From the NCBI GenBank assembly GCA_036397635.1, contig DASWIP010000082.1, positions 1 to 28,445 on the forward strand: a stretch of 28,445 bases of DNA, given 5' to 3'. This document shows, piece by piece, positions 8,512 through 16,327 of this stretch (its first letter is position 1; each line of letters opens with the position of its first letter). Below the pieces are notes generated by a model. It was not told the origin of the DNA and did not search any database. It saw only the letters and a program-made list of their open reading frames with translations. This DNA comes from DASWIP01 sp036397635. Its GTDB lineage: Bacteria; Actinomycetota; AC-67. Position numbers and translations under genes: made by a program.

Positions 8512-9033
8512 TTAGCTGATCGAGAGACGGAACAGGCCGTTCGCGCCGCCGAACATGGTCACGATCGCGAATCGCGAGCCTGCCGGAACGACCCCCGACT
8601 CGTTGCCGAGCCGCCCGAACGAGGGCGGGTCCATCGGGGTGGGGTTCTCTCCGCCGAGGGCGCTCTCACCCTCACAGGAACCGAGGCTCTGGTACCAGGC
8701 GACGTCGAAATCGATCCCCGCCGGCAAGCCCGTTTGATCGGTGAGCGTGAACGGCCGGCCGCTGTCGCTGGTGTTGATGCCGATCACGAAGCCGAACCGA
8801 CCGGTTGTCCCGTCTTGGTTCAAGCTCGGGTCGACCAGGTAGATGCAGCGAACGTGCCGCGAAACTTGGGTCTTGTAGCAGCCGGGCGCGCTCGGGCACC
8901 CGGCGGCACCCTGCAGGCCGGTGGCCCCGGTGGGCAGCACGATGGTCGCGTTGATGGCGCGCGCAGCCTGCGCGGGCATCGAGACGGCCGCGACCGCGGC
9001 GAGCGCGACCCCAGCCAGGAAGATCCTTCGCAT
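8512..9033 (-). CDS. secreted protein of unknown function, PPC-like beta fold
   Basis: The 173-residue product begins MRRIFLAGVALAAVAAVSMPAQA, a clear Sec signal peptide with a cleavage site after AQA. The mature part has four cysteines (CPSAPGC, RC, SC) that could form two disulfides. The C-terminal half, from PFTLTDQTG to VPAGSRFAIVTMFGGANGLFRLSI, resembles bacterial pre-peptidase C-terminal (PPC) beta-sandwich domains, but the resemblance is by eye only. The ATG at 9033 was chosen because GGAGGGGG precedes it by a few bases; an in-frame start 7 codons upstream would place extra residues before the signal peptide. It is a single gene followed by a strong hairpin. I do not recognise its family with certainty. 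Confidence 0.75.
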   Translation of the reverse strand: MRRIFLAGVALAAVAAVSMPAQAARAINATIVLPTGATGLQGAAGCPSAPGCYKTQVSRHVRCIYLVDPSLNQDGTTGRFGFVIGINTSDSGRPFTLTDQTGLPAGIDFDVAWYQSLGSCEGESALGGENPTPMDPPSFGRLGNESGVVPAGSRFAIVTMFGGANGLFRLSIS

Positions 9034-9153
9034 GACTCCCCCTCCGTTCAGCAAGACGGCCCCTCGCCGTCCGGAAGGGGTTTTCGCCCCGGACCGCGCC
9101 GAGTCCTTCTTGGACGTCGGTGTGGACTGGGTCGGAGTTGGGGCCGGGTCCGG

Positions 9154-9477
9154 CTAGCCGGCCGGGGCCTCCATGAAGTCGAGTCGCTCATCGAGACGGG
9201 TCACGGTGAAGATGCGCTGGATCGGCGCCGGCCCCGGGATCAGATACAGCCTCCGGCCCTCGGTGGCCAGCCGCTGGTGTGCCGAAACGATGATCCGTAG
9301 ACCGGAGGAGTCCATGAAAGAGAGACCGCGCAGGTCGATCACGATGCGAGCGGGATCCTCCTGCTCGATTGCCCGCAGCTCACGTTCCACCTTCGGGGCC
9401 TCCGAGATATCGAACTCGCCGGTCAGCGCGACCTGGACGCCGTCGGCGTCGCGCGTCGTCGTGACATCCAGACTCAT
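9154..9477 (-). CDS. STAS-domain anti-anti-sigma factor
   Basis: The 107-residue protein is a single STAS domain as in RsbV/SpoIIAA. FMDSSGLRII contains the conserved serine phosphorylated by the cognate anti-sigma kinase. In partner switching the dephosphorylated form binds the anti-sigma factor and releases a sigma factor. The gene overlaps the SpoIIE phosphatase stop by 4 bases (ATGA), which makes it the natural substrate partner of that phosphatase. No anti-sigma kinase or sigma factor is present in the window, so the target must be elsewhere. Confidence 0.92.
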   Translation of the reverse strand: MSLDVTTTRDADGVQVALTGEFDISEAPKVERELRAIEQEDPARIVIDLRGLSFMDSSGLRIIVSAHQRLATEGRRLYLIPGPAPIQRIFTVTRLDERLDFMEAPAG

Positions 9478-11195
9478 CCCAACTCCCCTCTTACCCCCGT
9501 CGGATCGGGCGCAGGCCCGACGCGGGCGATCACGAACGCCGCATCGTCGATCGGCCCGTCCAGCGGCCGGGCCCGCTCTATCTCATCGGCACACCGTGTG
9601 ATGGGCTGATCAAGTGTGAATGCGAGCGCCTTCCGTATCTGCTCTTCGGGGCGAGCGAGCCGCTCATCCAGCGCTCCATCGGTGAACAAGACGAAAGTGT
9701 CCCCGGGGCACAGCGACGTCTCGACGTCGGCCAGCGTTGGATCGGGGAACGCGCCGAGCAGCGTGCCGCTGGCTCCGACGGAGTCCACCTCGCCGCTCTC
9801 GGCGCGCGCGATCAGGGGCAGCGGGTGGCCCCCGCTGCAGACCGTGAGACGAGCACCCTCGATCCCCGGTTGGACCAACGCCATCACCACGGTGCAGAAC
9901 CGATCGACGCCGTCTCGAAGGATCACGTCGTTGAGGGTGCGCAGGACCTTGCTCGGCGTTGGCCGGCGCAACGCCGCCGCGCGGATGGTGTGCCGGGCAA
10001 GTCCCGTCAACGTCGAGGCCTCGACCCCCTTGCCGCACACATCCCCCACCACCAGTGCCCACGTCCCCGGCGTTATCTCGAACACGTCGTAGAAGTCACC
10101 GCCGATCAGGTCGGCGCGCGACGCGGGGTGGAACCGAACCACCAGATCGATCCCCTCGATCGAGGGGATGTCCGGAGGAAGGAGGGAGCGCTGAAGGATG
10201 CGGGCCGTCCGGGTCCGTTCCTCGTACAGGAAGACATTGTCGAGCACCACCCCCAGCCGGCGGGCGAGGTCTTGCGCCAACGAGAGGTCCTCCTCTGCAT
10301 ATCGGCGACCGCCGCCGCCGAAGCCGAACGCGATCGAGCCGACGATGCCCCTGGGCGTGGCCACGGGGACGATCATCAGCGAGCCCAAGCGCATCCCCTG
10401 AAGAAGGACCCTTTGGGTGGCGTCCCGGGCGACTTCATCAAGGACGGCCGGCGTCACGCGGGTGTACAAGCTCGCTGTTCCTTCGCCCACGGCCTTCATC
10501 GCCGTGCCCCGATCACCGGGACCCTGCGGACGCTGATGCAGCACGTTGTCGGCCAGCGCGGCATCGATGCGATCCGAGTGCGATACCACGATCGGATGGA
10601 CCAGGCCGTCGCTGTCGAGCACGTCCACCCAACAGATATCCGCGAGCCGCGGCACAGCCAAGCGCGCGAGCTGCGACACGGTCTCGTGGAACTCCAACGA
10701 GGATGAGAGGACACCAGACGCTTCAGCCAGGAACGCGGTCCGGTCCTTGGCGACCTGGGCGAACCACCGAGCTCCTCGCTGACGGGAGATCAATTGTGCG
10801 AACCCGATCGCGACGAGAAGGAAGACGCCGAGCACGAGCAGCTCACTCGCATCGGAGACCTGTGTGCTCTCCAAAGGCGTGTACGCCCAGAGCAAGCCGG
10901 CGAATGACAGGACGGCGGCAGTGACACCGCCCCAAACGCCACCGACCATCGCACCGGCCGCGACCGCGAGCATGAACAGCAGGCCGGCCAGCTCAGATGG
11001 CTGACGGGGAAGGGCGTCGCTGATCAGCGGTTCCGCCGCGGTCACGATCGCGGGTGCGCCGAGGACGACGGCGACCGTGCGCAGGGCGCGCGCAGGCCTC
11101 CGGCGCCGACCGAGCAGAGGCTCGGCCGCTCTGGAGCCGGGCACGATCGAGTGTGTCCGGCGCTCGCTTCTCAGCTCGCGACTCTCGACGAGCAC
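9474..11195 (-). CDS. membrane GAF-SpoIIE PP2C phosphatase (RsbU/RsbP-like)
   Basis: The 573-residue protein has a basic N-terminus, about four hydrophobic segments at residues 40-135 of the DUF4118/KdpD-like type, a GAF domain at about 150-310 (ASGVLSSSLEFHETVSQLARL onward), and a PP2C/SpoIIE domain from about 335. Metal-binding aspartates are visible in GGDFYD, GDVCGKG and LFTDGALDE. Proteins of this architecture dephosphorylate STAS anti-anti-sigma factors in response to a signal sensed by the N-terminal part. The GTG start at 11195 has GGAGGGG upstream. The STAS gene follows with a 4-base overlap, and a SigB/SigF-like promoter lies just upstream. Confidence 0.92.
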   Translation of the reverse strand: MLVESRELRSERRTHSIVPGSRAAEPLLGRRRRPARALRTVAVVLGAPAIVTAAEPLISDALPRQPSELAGLLFMLAVAAGAMVGGVWGGVTAAVLSFAGLLWAYTPLESTQVSDASELLVLGVFLLVAIGFAQLISRQRGARWFAQVAKDRTAFLAEASGVLSSSLEFHETVSQLARLAVPRLADICWVDVLDSDGLVHPIVVSHSDRIDAALADNVLHQRPQGPGDRGTAMKAVGEGTASLYTRVTPAVLDEVARDATQRVLLQGMRLGSLMIVPVATPRGIVGSIAFGFGGGGRRYAEEDLSLAQDLARRLGVVLDNVFLYEERTRTARILQRSLLPPDIPSIEGIDLVVRFHPASRADLIGGDFYDVFEITPGTWALVVGDVCGKGVEASTLTGLARHTIRAAALRRPTPSKVLRTLNDVILRDGVDRFCTVVMALVQPGIEGARLTVCSGGHPLPLIARAESGEVDSVGASGTLLGAFPDPTLADVETSLCPGDTFVLFTDGALDERLARPEEQIRKALAFTLDQPITRCADEIERARPLDGPIDDAAFVIARVGPAPDPTGVRGELG

Positions 11196-11230
11196 CTCCG
11201 GCCCCCCTCCAGGTTCAGTAACCGATGGTC

Positions 11231-11256
11231 ATACCCGGCGCCGCCGTACGTCAAAC
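11231..11256 (-). promoter_or_regulatory. candidate SigB/SigF-type promoter of the SpoIIE-STAS operon
   Basis: Read on the minus strand the region holds GTTT, a 16-base spacer, and GGGTAT. This matches the general-stress SigB/SigF consensus known from Bacillus, Mycobacterium and Streptomyces (GTTT, 14-17 bases, GGGTAT or close variants). Transcription would start near 11223 and leave a leader of about 27 bases with the GGAGG site before the GTG start at 11195. The assignment is by motif and context only; a housekeeping promoter TTGACG/TATGAC in the same place has a poor 15-base spacer. Confidence 0.55.
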
Positions 11257-11296
11257 CCGCCCCTGTTGCAGTTCGAGGCGGAGGGTTCCCCATCGC

Positions 11297-11302
11297 TATA
11301 CT
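11297..11302 (+). promoter_or_regulatory. candidate -10 element of the 3-hydroxybutyryl-CoA dehydrogenase gene
   Basis: TATACT is a close match to TANNNT, 30 bases before the ATG at 11333. The leader contains the Shine-Dalgarno GGAGGG at 11321-11326. No clear -35 is seen. The region from 11196 to 11332 is a divergent promoter region shared with the SpoIIE operon. Confidence 0.45.
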
Positions 11303-11332
11303 CGGCGATCACCGTCACCCGGAGGGACATCG

Positions 11333-13096
11333 ATGAGCATCAGAACCGTCGGCATCCTCGGCTGCGGCACCATGGGCTCGGGCATCAGCGAGGTTTGCGC
11401 GCGCAGCGGATACGACGTGGTGTTCCGCGAGGTCGACGATGTGCGGGTCGAGGCGGGTCTCGCACGGATCACCCAATCGCTCGATCGGGCTACCGAGCGC
11501 GAGAAGATCACCGCGGAGCAGCGCGACCAGGCGCTGGGGCGGATCAAGGGAACGACCTCGCTCGAGGACATGAAGAGTTGCGACCTGGTCATCGAGGCCG
11601 TCCCCGAGCACCTAGACCTCAAGCAAGGTGCGTTCCAGGAGCTCGACGCGATCCTGCCGCCCGATGCCATCTTCGCGACCAACACCTCCTCGCTGCCCGT
11701 GATCGAGATGGCGGTCCGCACCGGTCGTCCCGCGCGGCTTCTGGGGATCCATTTCTTCAATCCGGCCCCGGTGATGGGCTTGGTCGAGCTGGTCAAGACC
11801 GTGGTCACCGACGATGAGGTCGTGACGTCGACGAAGGCGTTCGTCGAGTCCCTCGGCAAGTCGCCGGTGATCTGCCAGGACCGCGCCGGATTCATCGCGA
11901 ACCTGCTGCTGTTCCCTTATCTGAACAACGCGGTACGGATGCTCGAGTCCGGGTTCGCCTCCCGCGAGGACATCGATTCGTCGATGCAGTTCGGAACCGC
12001 ACACCCGATGGGGCCACTGGCGCTCGTGGACCTGATCGGCCTCGACACGACCTACGAGATCCTGGACGCGCTGTACCGGCAGTTCCGGGAAACCATGTAC
12101 GCCCCCGCCCCGTTGATCAAGCAGCTCGTCACGGCGGGATTCCTCGGGCGCAAGAGCGCGCGCGGCTTCTACGAGTACGAGGCAGCGGACTCGTCGCGCG
12201 TGAAGGAGTCGGGCCACCACGGCCACCAGGTGCAGGAGTCGGCCGCTGCTCACATCAAGCGGATCGGCGTGCTGGGCTCGGGCACGATGGCCAACGGCAT
12301 CGCCGAAGTCGCCGCGAAAGCAGGCTTCAAGGTCGCGATGCGCGCCCGCACCAAGCAGCGCGCGGCCGAGTCCCGCGCGGCGATCGAGAAGTCGCTCGCC
12401 AAGGCGGTCCAGCGAGGCAAGATGACCGAGGAGCAGGCCAAAGAGACCGCGGAGATGGTCACGACCTCGACCGAGTTCGACGTCTTCGCCGACTGCGACA
12501 TCGCGATCGAGGCGATCGCCGAGGACCTCGACATCAAGGTCGATCATTTCAAGCATCTCGACGCGGTGCTTCCTCAGCACGCGATCCTTGCCTCGACCAC
12601 GTCCTCGCTCCCGGTGATCGCCCTGGGAGCCACGACCGGCCGGCCAGATCAGGTGATCGGGATGCATTTCTTCAACCCGGCGCCGGTCATGCGACTGGTC
12701 GAAGTGGTCAAGACGGTGCGCACGAGCGAGGAGACCTTCGAAGCGACTTTCGCGCTCGCGAAGAAGCTCGGCAAGCATCCCGTCGTCTGTACGGATCGCG
12801 CCGGGTTCATCGTCAACGCGCTGCTGTTCCCTTACATCAACGACGCGATCAAGATGCTCGAGGCCGGCTATGCCACCGCCGAGGACATCGACACCGCAAT
12901 GAAGCTGGGATGTGGTCATCCGATGGGCCCGTTCGCGCTCGCCGACATCGTGGGTCTCGACGTGACCTACCAGATCATCCAGACGCTTTACCGCGAGTTC
13001 CGGGATCCCTACTACGCGCCGGCGCCGATGCTCGAGCATCTCGTCCACGCCGGCTATCTGGGGCGGAAGACCGGCCGCGGGTTCTACACCTACTAG
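11333..13096 (+). CDS. double-module 3-hydroxybutyryl/3-hydroxyacyl-CoA dehydrogenase
   Basis: The 587-residue protein is two full 3-hydroxyacyl-CoA dehydrogenases in tandem (about 1-286 and 307-587) joined by a short linker rich in His and Ser. Each module alone has the usual length of Hbd/FadB2-type enzymes (about 285). Both keep the catalytic HFFNPAPVM histidine (His140 and His445), the active-site asparagine in FIANLLL and FIVNALL, and HPMGP. Dinucleotide motifs differ: module 1 has GCGTMG with Glu33 after strand 2; module 2 has GSGTMA and Arg-Ala-Arg (337-339). The ATG at 11333 follows GGAGGG. Its expected reaction, acetoacetyl-CoA to 3-hydroxybutyryl-CoA and back, connects the thiolase to crotonyl-CoA metabolism. 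The SDR gene follows 11 bases later. Confidence 0.93.
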   Translation: MSIRTVGILGCGTMGSGISEVCARSGYDVVFREVDDVRVEAGLARITQSLDRATEREKITAEQRDQALGRIKGTTSLEDMKSCDLVIEAVPEHLDLKQGAFQELDAILPPDAIFATNTSSLPVIEMAVRTGRPARLLGIHFFNPAPVMGLVELVKTVVTDDEVVTSTKAFVESLGKSPVICQDRAGFIANLLLFPYLNNAVRMLESGFASREDIDSSMQFGTAHPMGPLALVDLIGLDTTYEILDALYRQFRETMYAPAPLIKQLVTAGFLGRKSARGFYEYEAADSSRVKESGHHGHQVQESAAAHIKRIGVLGSGTMANGIAEVAAKAGFKVAMRARTKQRAAESRAAIEKSLAKAVQRGKMTEEQAKETAEMVTTSTEFDVFADCDIAIEAIAEDLDIKVDHFKHLDAVLPQHAILASTTSSLPVIALGATTGRPDQVIGMHFFNPAPVMRLVEVVKTVRTSEETFEATFALAKKLGKHPVVCTDRAGFIVNALLFPYINDAIKMLEAGYATAEDIDTAMKLGCGHPMGPFALADIVGLDVTYQIIQTLYREFRDPYYAPAPMLEHLVHAGYLGRKTGRGFYTY

Positions 13097-13107
13097 AAGG
13101 AGGCGCC

Positions 13108-13875
13108 GTGGGGACCGAGATCTTCTCCTTGGAGGGCAAGGCAGCCTTGGTGACGGGTTCGTCGCGCGGCATCGGCGCTGCGATCGCGCTCGCCTACGCG
13201 GAATGCGGCGCCGACGTGGCCCTGGCCGCCCGCTCGGCCGACGATATCGAAGTGCTCGCCGACAAGATCCGCGGGATGGGTCGCAAGGCCGTCGCGATCC
13301 CCACAGACGTCACCGATCTCGAGCAGGTGCACGCGTGCGTCGACCGCACGATCGCTGAGCTCGGAGCGCTCGACGTGCTCGTCAACAACGCCGGCGGCTC
13401 GAAGTTCATGGCTCCGGCGGTGGACACGCGCGTCGATGGATGGCACAAGGCCATCAGGCTGAACCTGGACAGCGTGTTCTACTTCTGCCAGAAGGCCGGC
13501 GCGCACATGCTCGAGCGCGGAGCCGGCTCGGTCATCAACGTGTCCTCGGTCGCCGGCATCGCCGCCGCGCCGACGCTCTCGTACTACAGCGCCGCGAAGC
13601 ATGGCGTGATCGGCCTGACCAAGACCCTCGCCGTCGAATGGGGAGGGCGGAGCGTGCGCTGCAACGCGATCGCCCCCGGGTGGGTCAAGACCGATCTCAA
13701 CCGCCCGCTGTGGGAGGACGAACAGCATGCGACCGAGTGGATCGGCTCCCAGCCCATCCGGCGCTGGGGCGAGGTGGCGGATCTGACGGGCGCCGCGATC
13801 TGGCTGGCGTCCGACGCGAGCACCTACGTGACCGGCACGACCATCGTCATCGACGGCGGTCAGACGACCGGGTGA
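13108..13875 (+). CDS. short-chain dehydrogenase/reductase (FabG-like)
   Basis: This 255-residue classical SDR has TGSSRGIG for cofactor binding, NNAGG, and the catalytic Ser in VSSVAG with YYSAAK (YxxxK). The end TIVIDGGQTTG is typical of FabG-like enzymes. The GTG start at 13108 follows the strong site AAGGAGG by 4 bases. It lies 11 bases after the dehydrogenase gene and overlaps the next gene by 4 bases (GTGA), so it is in the same operon. Substrate cannot be read from sequence; acetoacetyl-CoA or another 3-oxoacyl thioester reductase is possible given the neighbour, as is an unrelated alcohol. Confidence 0.9.
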   Translation: MGTEIFSLEGKAALVTGSSRGIGAAIALAYAECGADVALAARSADDIEVLADKIRGMGRKAVAIPTDVTDLEQVHACVDRTIAELGALDVLVNNAGGSKFMAPAVDTRVDGWHKAIRLNLDSVFYFCQKAGAHMLERGAGSVINVSSVAGIAAAPTLSYYSAAKHGVIGLTKTLAVEWGGRSVRCNAIAPGWVKTDLNRPLWEDEQHATEWIGSQPIRRWGEVADLTGAAIWLASDASTYVTGTTIVIDGGQTTG

Positions 13876-14168
13876 GCCCGCGGCGCAACCGGCCAATGCG
13901 GGGCGGCAAGCGCGCGCCCGAGGACGACCGTCCGGTCAACCCGAACATCGTGGTGGGCGGGCCCCCGGGATGGCAGGTGCGCGTCATCCATCCGGAGAAC
14001 GCGGTCAAGGAGTACGTGTGCCCCGGGTGCAGCCAGGAGATCCGCCCCGGCACGGCCCACGTCGTCGCCTGGCAGCCTGATCACGAGCACGACCGCCGTC
14101 ACTGGCACCCCGGATGCTGGCAGACTTTCGTCCGGCAGGGCGGCCGCTTCTCGACCGGGGAGCGCTAG
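13872..14168 (+). CDS. small actinobacterial zinc-finger-like protein
   Basis: The 98-residue product starts at a GTG overlapping the SDR stop (GTGA). After a basic, disordered first 30 residues it carries VCPGCSQEIRPGTAH (Cys50, Cys53) and DRRHWHPGCW (His77, His79, Cys82), a plausible Cys/His zinc site. Similar short proteins are conserved in actinobacteria, often annotated vaguely as ATP/GTP-binding or hypothetical; that is recalled and not checked. No function is known to me. Its overlap with the SDR gene suggests co-expression. Downstream it converges with sseC, leaving 43 bases that contain a short GTTCC/GGAAC inverted repeat. Confidence 0.75.
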   Translation: MSPRRNRPMRGGKRAPEDDRPVNPNIVVGGPPGWQVRVIHPENAVKEYVCPGCSQEIRPGTAHVVAWQPDHEHDRRHWHPGCWQTFVRQGGRFSTGER

Positions 14169-14211
14169 GTTCCGGGGAACTCCTGGATAGCCCGCCCCTT
14201 CGCCTTTCGCG

Positions 14212-14451
14212 TCAGAGTTCTACGGTGACGCTGGCGTCGGCTCCGGCCACCTCGACCGCACGCGTCGCGGTCTCTGCCCCGGCTGCGCGGGTCTCCAGCG
14301 TCCAGGTGCCGTCGACCACGTGGAACGTGAACACGCCGTCTTCGCGTGTGTAGATCTCAGCCACGAACTCGTCGGACGGTCCGATGAGCCGTACGTACGC
14401 GCCGCCGAGCGGCTCCCCATCACTTCGGACGACCCCATCGATCGCTGGCAT
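14212..14451 (-). CDS. sseC: SseC/DUF1416 family protein of sulfur metabolism
   Basis: The 79-residue protein matches the DUF1416 family by its core GEPLGGAYVRLIGPSDEFVAE, DGVFTFHV and GTWTLETRAAG, a small transthyretin-like beta fold. In mycobacteria this family (SseC) is encoded next to the thiosulfate sulfurtransferase CysA; here it ends the sulfite reductase operon, which supports a link to sulfur assimilation. Its exact role is not known. The mycobacterial proteins, as I recall, have about 20 more N-terminal residues with a cysteine, which are missing here. The ATG at 14451 follows GGAGG and overlaps the upstream stop codon by one base (TGATG). Confidence 0.85.
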   Translation of the reverse strand: MPAIDGVVRSDGEPLGGAYVRLIGPSDEFVAEIYTREDGVFTFHVVDGTWTLETRAAGAETATRAVEVAGADASVTVEL

Positions 14452-14609
14452 CACGCCTCCTGTGTGTCTCCGAGCCGCAGGTAGCGGAGCGTCCACAGAC
14501 GATCGCACGTGCGGCAGTGATAACTGGCTTCCTCCGAGCCCGGACGAAGATCTTGCTCCCCGCAGTAGGGACAGTAGAACGGTTGGGCGTGCGCAGTGGC
14601 CTCGCTCAT
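14451..14609 (-). CDS. 52-residue zinc-ribbon protein of the sulfite reductase operon
   Basis: A short frame encodes 52 residues with two CxxC knuckles: CPYC at 13-16 and CRTC at 32-35, the pattern of a rubredoxin-like or zinc-ribbon fold. Its ATG overlaps the sulfite reductase stop (ATGA) and its stop overlaps the sseC start (TGATG), so translation of the three genes should be coupled. Corynebacteria carry a small ferredoxin-like gene called cysX beside sulfite reductase; this protein could be its functional counterpart, but the similarity is positional and unverified. A metal-binding or electron-transfer partner of sulfite reductase is an inference. Confidence 0.8.
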   Translation of the reverse strand: MSEATAHAQPFYCPYCGEQDLRPGSEEASYHCRTCDRLWTLRYLRLGDTQEA

Positions 14610-16327
14610 CGCCGAGGCGCCGCGAACACGGCGAGTTCTGGTGCCGACAATGATGTGACGTACCCGCGGAAACTGCCATGGCCGTTGCGCGCGCGCAGGT
14701 AACGCCGTAGCAAGGTCTCGACGTAATCGGCGAGATCCTCCCCGAGCACGCGGACGCCGCGCACCTTGCGCCCGAAGCCCGCTGCGTCGCCGAGGCCGCC
14801 CCCCAGGTGCACAAGGAAGCCGTCCGAACGCGTCCCGTCGAGGCGCTCGATCATGCACCCCATCAGGCCGATGTCGGCGATCTGGAAGCGCGCGCATGAG
14901 TTCGGGCAGCCGTTGACGTTGATCCGGATCTCCTCGTGGAAGTCGGGGAGACGGGCTTCGAGCTCTTGATACAGCCACTGCGCGCGCGCCTTAGTCTCGG
15001 CCAGGGCGAGCTTGCAGAACTCGATCCCGGTGCAGGCCATGGTTCCCCGGCGGAACGGCGTCGCGCGCACGCGCAGGTCCTCGTCCTCGAGGGCAGCCGT
15101 GAGCTGCGCGACGTGTTGGGGCGGCACGTCCAGGATCACCATCTTCTGCTGCGTGGTCGTGCGCGTACGGCCAGAACCGTATCGCTCGGCGAGGTCGGCG
15201 ACCCGTCGAAGCTGGTGTCCGCTGATGCGGCCGGCCTTCGGCGCGAACCCGATGTAGCGCAGGCCGTCGCGCTGCTCGAAGACCCCGACGTGGTCGCGTT
15301 GTGTCGTGACCGACGACGGCGGCGGGTCGCCGTCGGGCAGTGCATAGCCCAGGTACTCACGTTCGAGCACCTCACGGAACCGTTCCGGCCCCCAGTCCGC
15401 GATCAGGAACTTCAGGCGTGAGCGGTTACGGACGCGCCGGTACCCGTAGTCGCGGAACGCGCCGCAGACGCCAGCCCACACCTCGGCGACCTGCTCGGGC
15501 TCCACGAACACTCCGAGGCGCTGCCCGAGATGCGGGTTCGGCCCGAGACCGCCGCCCACCCACACGTCGAACCCGACGACGTCGTCTCGCCGGACGCCGA
15601 CGAAGGACACGTCGTTGATCTCGTGCTGCGCGCATTGCTGCGAACAACCGGCGATCGAGGTCTTGAACTTGCGCGGGAGGTTCGAGAACGCCGGATCGCC
15701 GACGAAGCGTCGGTGTGTCTGCATGATGATCGGCGTCGCGTCGATCACCTCGTGGGCGTCCACCCCCGCGAGCGGGCAACCGAGGAAGTTGCGCGGTGTG
15801 TCCCCGCACGCCTCGGTCGTGGACAACCCGACCGCCTCGATGCGTTCCCAGATCGCCGGCACGTCTTCGATCCGGATCCAGTGCAGCTGCACGTTCTGGC
15901 GATCGGTGACGTCGGCGACGTCGCGGCCGTAGCGTTCCGAGCACCAGGCGATCGCGCGCAGCTGCTCGGCGTCGAGCGCCCCGCCGGGGATCCGGATGCG
16001 CAGCATGAAGAATTCGTCCTCGAGCTGCTCGGGCTCGGCCGAGGCGGTCGCACCGGCCGGGACCCCTTGTTTGCGCTGGGTGTACAGGCCCCACCAGCGG
16101 AAGCGAGAGCGCAGATCCGCCTTGTCGATCGAGCGGAATCCGTGCTCGGCGTAGATGGTCTCGATGCGCGCGCGCACGTTCAGGCCGTCGTCATCGCGCT
16201 TGGCGCGCTCGGCGGCGTTGAGTGGCTCGCGATAGCCGAGCGCCCACTGGCCTTGCGCGCGGCTGTCTTGCCTGCCTCGTGCGGGCGGTGGCGTCTCGTG
16301 CCGCAGATCGATCACTTCGGTAGCCAT
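14606..16327 (-). CDS. sir: ferredoxin-dependent assimilatory sulfite reductase (SirA/NirA type)
   Basis: The 573-residue enzyme reduces sulfite to sulfide with six electrons from ferredoxin. Two nitrite/sulfite reductase repeats are visible, and the siroheme-[4Fe-4S] ligands are Cys431, Cys437 (CTGIEFC), Cys473 and Cys477 (CPNSC). Siroheme-binding RQNVQLHWI and RKFKTSIAGC are present. Tyr82 in RWWGLYTQR and Cys183 in FLGCPLAG correspond, by my alignment, to the Tyr-Cys pair covalently linked in the Mycobacterium tuberculosis enzyme. Nitrite reductase is the alternative, but the adjoining cysH fixes sulfite as the substrate. The ATG at 16327 has AGGAG upstream and lies inside the end of cysH (16-base overlap); a long upstream frame is antisense to nothing useful. 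Confidence 0.93.
   Translation of the reverse strand: MATEVIDLRHETPPPARGRQDSRAQGQWALGYREPLNAAERAKRDDDGLNVRARIETIYAEHGFRSIDKADLRSRFRWWGLYTQRKQGVPAGATASAEPEQLEDEFFMLRIRIPGGALDAEQLRAIAWCSERYGRDVADVTDRQNVQLHWIRIEDVPAIWERIEAVGLSTTEACGDTPRNFLGCPLAGVDAHEVIDATPIIMQTHRRFVGDPAFSNLPRKFKTSIAGCSQQCAQHEINDVSFVGVRRDDVVGFDVWVGGGLGPNPHLGQRLGVFVEPEQVAEVWAGVCGAFRDYGYRRVRNRSRLKFLIADWGPERFREVLEREYLGYALPDGDPPPSSVTTQRDHVGVFEQRDGLRYIGFAPKAGRISGHQLRRVADLAERYGSGRTRTTTQQKMVILDVPPQHVAQLTAALEDEDLRVRATPFRRGTMACTGIEFCKLALAETKARAQWLYQELEARLPDFHEEIRINVNGCPNSCARFQIADIGLMGCMIERLDGTRSDGFLVHLGGGLGDAAGFGRKVRGVRVLGEDLADYVETLLRRYLRARNGHGSFRGYVTSLSAPELAVFAAPRR

Noticed and set aside
9060..9120. Terminator with T-run (CCCCT..AGGGG TTTT) on the plus strand
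   Set aside because: No plus-strand gene ends here; both neighbours are on the minus strand, and the stem is only 5 bp.
11612..13048. 478-residue minus-strand frame over the dehydrogenase gene
   Set aside because: Antisense of a fully recognisable two-module enzyme; no domain and no start signals.
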